Of a stretch of DNA of 27,055 nucleotides, positions 24,257-27,055 are shown one piece after another. The stretch is from contig CAYJFD010000029.1 in NCBI GenBank assembly GCA_964369605.1, positions 1 to 27,055 of the forward strand, read 5' to 3'. The translations under genes and the position numbers were made by a program. Every line of letters starts with the position of its first letter. The stretch's first letter is position 1. The DNA comes from CAYJFD01 sp964369605 (GTDB taxonomy: Bacteria > Bacteroidota > Bacteroidia > Bacteroidales > UBA932). Below the pieces are notes generated by a model. The model saw only the letters and a program-made list of their open reading frames with translations, was not told where the DNA came from and ran no database searches.

Positions 24257-25366
24257 TTACAGATTTGCATCTAATAACTCACGGATTTTATCTTTCTCAA
24301 CTAATCTCTCGATAATCTTTCCGTCTTGGTCAACGAAAACATTTTGAGGTATAAAGTTCACTTGGTATAGCTTCTGAATAGGGGTCTGCCAGAACATTAA
24401 ATCAGAAACCTGAGGCCAAGGAAGAGCATCCTCCTCGATTCCTTTAATCCAAGATGCATGATCTCTGTCAAATGATACACCGTAGATCTCAAATCCTTTT
24501 TCTTTATACTCCTCGTAAATTTTCTTTAACTCAGGATTAAATGCGCGACATGGTCCACACCAGCTAGCCCAAAAGTCTATCATCGTTACTTTATTCTTAG
24601 AATAGATAGACGAAAGAGTTATCTCATTTCCATTTGGATCATTTAAAACTATCTCAGGTGCTATGTTTCCTGGTTGTAAAGTTTCCATCGCTGCTAAATT
24701 CTCTTTTATCATCTTAAAAATAGGAATATTTTTAAAAGACTTTACCTTAGCAAAAGCATCAAATTTCTCTTTCGCCTCTGCATAATCCATAGAAATATAT
24801 TCTCCAGCAAATTTATTTAAAGCATATAAAGATAGTGGCGACTCAGCTACTACTTCATCTTCTATACTTGCGATTTTAGCTGAAAACTCCTCATACTTAA
24901 CGATTAGGGCATCTCTCTCTTCCTGACTTGTCGCTGGATCTGAATACTTTGCCATTAATCCTTGAATGTCATACTCCTCCTCTAGTTCTACTGTAGCAGC
25001 ATTATATTTAGCCTTGATAGCATTATTTTCGCCTCCAACTACGTTTGCTTTTAACAAATTAGAAAGATCTGCCTCTATAGTGATATCTGATGGCTCTAAG
25101 AAGAAAACAATCATTCCTCTATTTTCTAGACCACCTACTACTATTGTATATACTTCTGGATGCTTAACTTCCTTTTCAAATGAGAAGCTGCCTTCAACTA
25201 TATCGATTGTATCCCTTAAAGGATTCTCCCTATCAGTGTTAGATAGGATTATTGTACCATTTGTCAACTCAGGAGCGTCTCCAATGATTGTACCTTCTAC
25301 CTTATAAGTCTTTGGTCCACAAGATACCACTGCGAAAATAGCAGCTAATAAAAATAACTTTTTCAT
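24257..25366 (-). CDS. TlpA-like thioredoxin-fold lipoprotein with DUF4369-type N-terminus
   Basis: This is a secreted, lipid-anchored thiol-disulfide oxidoreductase of the kind abundant in Bacteroidota. The 369-aa protein has a lipoprotein signal with Cys16 in AVVSC. Its N-terminal beta-rich domain (about 22-105, YKVEGTIIG..., SFSFEKEV) resembles DUF4369. A helical middle spans about 107-230, and the C-terminal AhpC/TlpA thioredoxin domain starts near GNIAPEIVLND. The redox motif WCGPC has Cys270 and Cys273, and the cis-Pro is in INFIPQNVFVD-type context. It probably reduces or repairs envelope proteins; the partner is unknown. It lies 25 nt after the carbonic-anhydrase-like gene and directly abuts murI. 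Confidence 0.9.
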   Translation of the reverse strand: MKKLFLLAAIFAVVSCGPKTYKVEGTIIGDAPELTNGTIILSNTDRENPLRDTIDIVEGSFSFEKEVKHPEVYTIVVGGLENRGMIVFFLEPSDITIEADLSNLLKANVVGGENNAIKAKYNAATVELEEEYDIQGLMAKYSDPATSQEERDALIVKYEEFSAKIASIEDEVVAESPLSLYALNKFAGEYISMDYAEAKEKFDAFAKVKSFKNIPIFKMIKENLAAMETLQPGNIAPEIVLNDPNGNEITLSSIYSKNKVTMIDFWASWCGPCRAFNPELKKIYEEYKEKGFEIYGVSFDRDHASWIKGIEEDALPWPQVSDLMFWQTPIQKLYQVNFIPQNVFVDQDGKIIERLVEKDKIRELLDANL

Positions 25367-25391
25367 TTCTATATTGATTTAATTAGTGTAT

Positions 25392-25898
25392 TTACTTATA
25401 CCATGTTTTATACTCAAGATAGCCCTGAGCATTCGTTCTAGCTGAGGCTGTTATCTCCTCTGAACCTTCTTTTACCTTCTGTGCAGGCACTCCAGCATAA
25501 ACTCCTGCATCTAGCTTCTTATTAGATAGGACGACTGAGCCAGCTGCGATGACACTACCATTTGCGATAGTTGTATTATCCATTAAGATGGCACCCATTC
25601 CGACTAAAACATCACTTCCAATGGTTGTTCCGTGAATTATCGCATTATGTCCAACAGATACATCATTACCGATCTCGACAACTGAGTCTCTATGCAGGGT
25701 ATGTAGAACTGCTCCATCTTGAATATTTACTCTATTTCCTATCCTTATGGGATTAACATCGCCTCTAAGAACAGCACCATACCATATACTACAATCATCT
25801 CCTATTTCAACATCCCCGATGATTACTGCTGTTTCTGCTATAAAACAATTTTCTCCTATTTTTGGTCTACGACCATTTATTTCTCTTATTATCGACAT
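25392..25898 (-). CDS. Gamma-carbonic-anhydrase-like left-handed beta-helix protein
   Basis: This is a hexapeptide-repeat protein of the gamma-CA/YrdA/PaaY group. From the ATG at 25898 it is 168 aa, starting MSIIREINGRRP. A TTG eight codons upstream overlaps the promoter box and is rejected. Repeats such as AVIIGDVEIGDDCSIWYGAV run through most of the protein. Three possible zinc ligands are visible: His66, His84 and His89 (DGAVLH, VGHNAIIHG). The acidic loop residues known from the archaeal enzyme Cam are not evident, so carbonic anhydrase activity is not assured; an acyl- or CoA-related role is possible. It probably heads the operon with the thioredoxin-like gene, murI and hppA. Confidence 0.9.
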   Translation of the reverse strand: MSIIREINGRRPKIGENCFIAETAVIIGDVEIGDDCSIWYGAVLRGDVNPIRIGNRVNIQDGAVLHTLHRDSVVEIGNDVSVGHNAIIHGTTIGSDVLVGMGAILMDNTTIANGSVIAAGSVVLSNKKLDAGVYAGVPAQKVKEGSEEITASARTNAQGYLEYKTWYK

Positions 25899-25919
25899 AT
25901 TTTTACTGCTTTGAATTAA

Positions 25920-25927
25920 CAAATATA
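25920..25927 (-). promoter_or_regulatory. Probable promoter of the gamma-CA-tlpA-murI-hppA operon
   Basis: On the - strand, TATATTTG matches the -7 consensus TAnnTTTG and lies 21 nt upstream of the ATG at 25898. The expected -33 position reads TTTA/TTAA rather than TTTG and falls inside the gdhA terminator hairpin. Spacing to the start codon is short, so the leader would be only about 15 nt. Confidence 0.5.
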
Positions 25928-25928
25928 C

Positions 25929-25963
25929 AAAAAAAAACTGTTCCCTTTAAAAGAGAACAGTTT
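25929..25963 (-). terminator. gdhA terminator
   Basis: On the - strand, AAACTGTTC and GAACAGTTT form the base of a 13-bp stem (25951-25963 with 25935-25947, one wobble), with loop TTA and then T9. It stands 22 nt after the gdhA stop and ends right at the -7 box of the next gene. Confidence 0.92.
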
Positions 25964-25985
25964 AATTATTTTATTTTTTGAAATA

Positions 25986-27055
25986 TTAATATATTCCTTG
26001 CTCTAACATTGCAGTTGCAACTTTCATGAAACCTGCGATATTTGCACCTTTCACATAGTCGATAGTACCGTCAGCTTGCTTACCATACTTAACACATGCA
26101 GAGTGAATATCAGTCATAATTTGGTAAAGCTTAGCATCTACCTCTTCCTCTGACCAAGTTAAGTGAGCTGCATTCTGAGTCATCTCAAGACCTGAAGTAG
26201 CAACACCACCTGCGTTAGCTGCCTTACCAGGGCCGAATAGGACACCAGCCTTAGCGAAAGCTGCGATAGCCTCAGGAGTACAACCCATGTTTGAAACCTC
26301 AGCTGATAAAACTACACCATTTGCGATTAGTTCTGCAGCATCGTCACCATTAAGCTCGTTTTGGAAAGCACAAGGAAGAGCGATATCACACTTGATAGAC
26401 CAAGCCTTCTTACCAGCCTCGAAAGTAGCTAAACCAGCAAATTTCTCAGCAAAAGGAGCTACGATGTTAAGGTTAGTAGCACGTAGATCTAGAAGATAAT
26501 CGTTCATTTCCTTAGTCATACCACCAGGAATAGAGATAGCTCCATCAGGACCAGAGATACCAACAACTTTAGCACCTAATTCCATAGCCTTTTGAGATGC
26601 TCCCCAAGCTACGTTACCGAAACCTGAAACTACAACAGTCATACCTTTGATATCTTTTCCAGCTGTCTTTAACATGTGATCAACATAGTAAAGAGCACCG
26701 TAACCAGTAGCCTCTGGACGAATCTTAGATCCACCCCAAGTCATACCTTTTCCTGTTAAGATACCTGTATTGTATTCGCGAGCTAATTTCTTGTACATTC
26801 CGTACATATAACCTATCTCACGTCCACCTACTCCTACGTCACCTGCAGGAATATCAGTATCCTTACCAACAATTTGCCATAATTCAAGCATGAAAGCTTG
26901 GCAGAAACGCATTACTTCAGCATCAGATTTTCCAACTGGATCGAAGTCAGAACCTCCTTTACCACCACCCATAGGAAGAGTAGTAAGAGCATTCTTGAAT
27001 GTTTGCTCGAAACCTAAGAACTTAAGCATAGATGGAGTTACAGCTTTGTGGAAAC
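25986..27055 (-). CDS. gdhA: Glutamate dehydrogenase, hexameric type (N-terminus beyond window)
   Basis: This enzyme links ammonium assimilation and glutamate breakdown: 2-oxoglutarate + NH3 + NAD(P)H to glutamate. The reading frame stays open to the window edge: before the internal Met at 27029, codons give FHKAVTPS, matching the conserved substrate-binding region, so the start lies outside. About 356 of roughly 445 residues are present. Seen are LPMGGGKGGSDFDP with the key Lys, DIPAGDVGVGGREIGYMYG, the Rossmann VVVSGFGNVAWGA, LPCAFQNELNG, and GPGKAANAGGVATSGLEM. The ending MLEQGIY is normal. This pattern is the roughly 450-aa type, usually NADP-specific; cofactor use cannot be fixed from sequence. 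It ends at its own terminator. Confidence 0.96.
   Translation of the reverse strand, partial: FHKAVTPSMLKFLGFEQTFKNALTTLPMGGGKGGSDFDPVGKSDAEVMRFCQAFMLELWQIVGKDTDIPAGDVGVGGREIGYMYGMYKKLAREYNTGILTGKGMTWGGSKIRPEATGYGALYYVDHMLKTAGKDIKGMTVVVSGFGNVAWGASQKAMELGAKVVGISGPDGAISIPGGMTKEMNDYLLDLRATNLNIVAPFAEKFAGLATFEAGKKAWSIKCDIALPCAFQNELNGDDAAELIANGVVLSAEVSNMGCTPEAIAAFAKAGVLFGPGKAANAGGVATSGLEMTQNAAHLTWSEEEVDAKLYQIMTDIHSACVKYGKQADGTIDYVKGANIAGFMKVATAMLEQGIY

Noticed and set aside
25899..25922. TTG start for the gamma-CA-like gene, eight codons upstream
   Set aside because: The codon lies in the -7 promoter box; ATG at 25898 gives the normal family N-terminus.

Overview
This window looks like a chromosomal segment from a member of the Bacteroidota, most likely order Bacteroidales. 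The evidence is the tuf, rpoB and rpoC protein sequences, a SusC/SusD pair, promoters of the form TTTG-N19/20-TAnnTTTG, and the near absence of Shine-Dalgarno sequences. The DNA is AT-rich. Genus cannot be fixed from the sequence alone. A single-gene urocanate hydratase, a hexameric glutamate dehydrogenase and a SusCD pair with no sugar enzymes nearby would suit an amino-acid or peptide user, but that is inference.

Layout. (1) 1-12.7 kb, + strand: the end of tRNA-Gly, tRNA-Thr, tuf, tRNA-Trp, secE, nusG, rplK, rplA, rplJ, rplL, rpoB and rpoC. This is the classical translation/transcription core, with a hairpin plus T-tract between rplL and rpoB and a bidirectional terminator after rpoC. (2) 12.7-14.3 kb: xerC-hpf on the - strand, divergent from rpsU on the + strand. 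The two promoters overlap through one palindrome. rpsU and hpf are the only genes in the window with strong Shine-Dalgarno sequences. (3) 14.3-16.4 kb: a solitary long-form urocanate hydratase. (4) 16.4-16.65 kb: a non-coding gap with a GC-richer imperfect tandem duplication (72-nt period) built from inverted repeats, followed by a G-run tract. (5) 16.6-21.2 kb, - strand: susC-susD with its own promoter and a small operator-like palindrome. (6) 21.3-25.9 kb, - strand: gamma-carbonic-anhydrase-like protein, TlpA-like thioredoxin lipoprotein, glutamate racemase and membrane pyrophosphatase, tightly packed and probably one operon. (7) 26.0 kb to the end, - strand: glutamate dehydrogenase, cut by the window edge.

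How the genes fit together. Block 1 makes the ribosome stalk, EF-Tu, the SecE/NusG pair and RNA polymerase. Block 2 holds bS21 and the hibernation factor HPF. In Bacteroidia, bS21 is known to help hide the 16S anti-Shine-Dalgarno sequence. The strong SD on rpsU therefore fits self-limiting control, and the equally strong SD on hpf suggests the same switch may reach ribosome hibernation. That is the most interesting hypothesis in the window. The other observations worth checking are the inverted-repeat element at 16.43-16.6 kb and an Asn at the RpoB position equal to E. coli His526, a rifampicin-resistance site.
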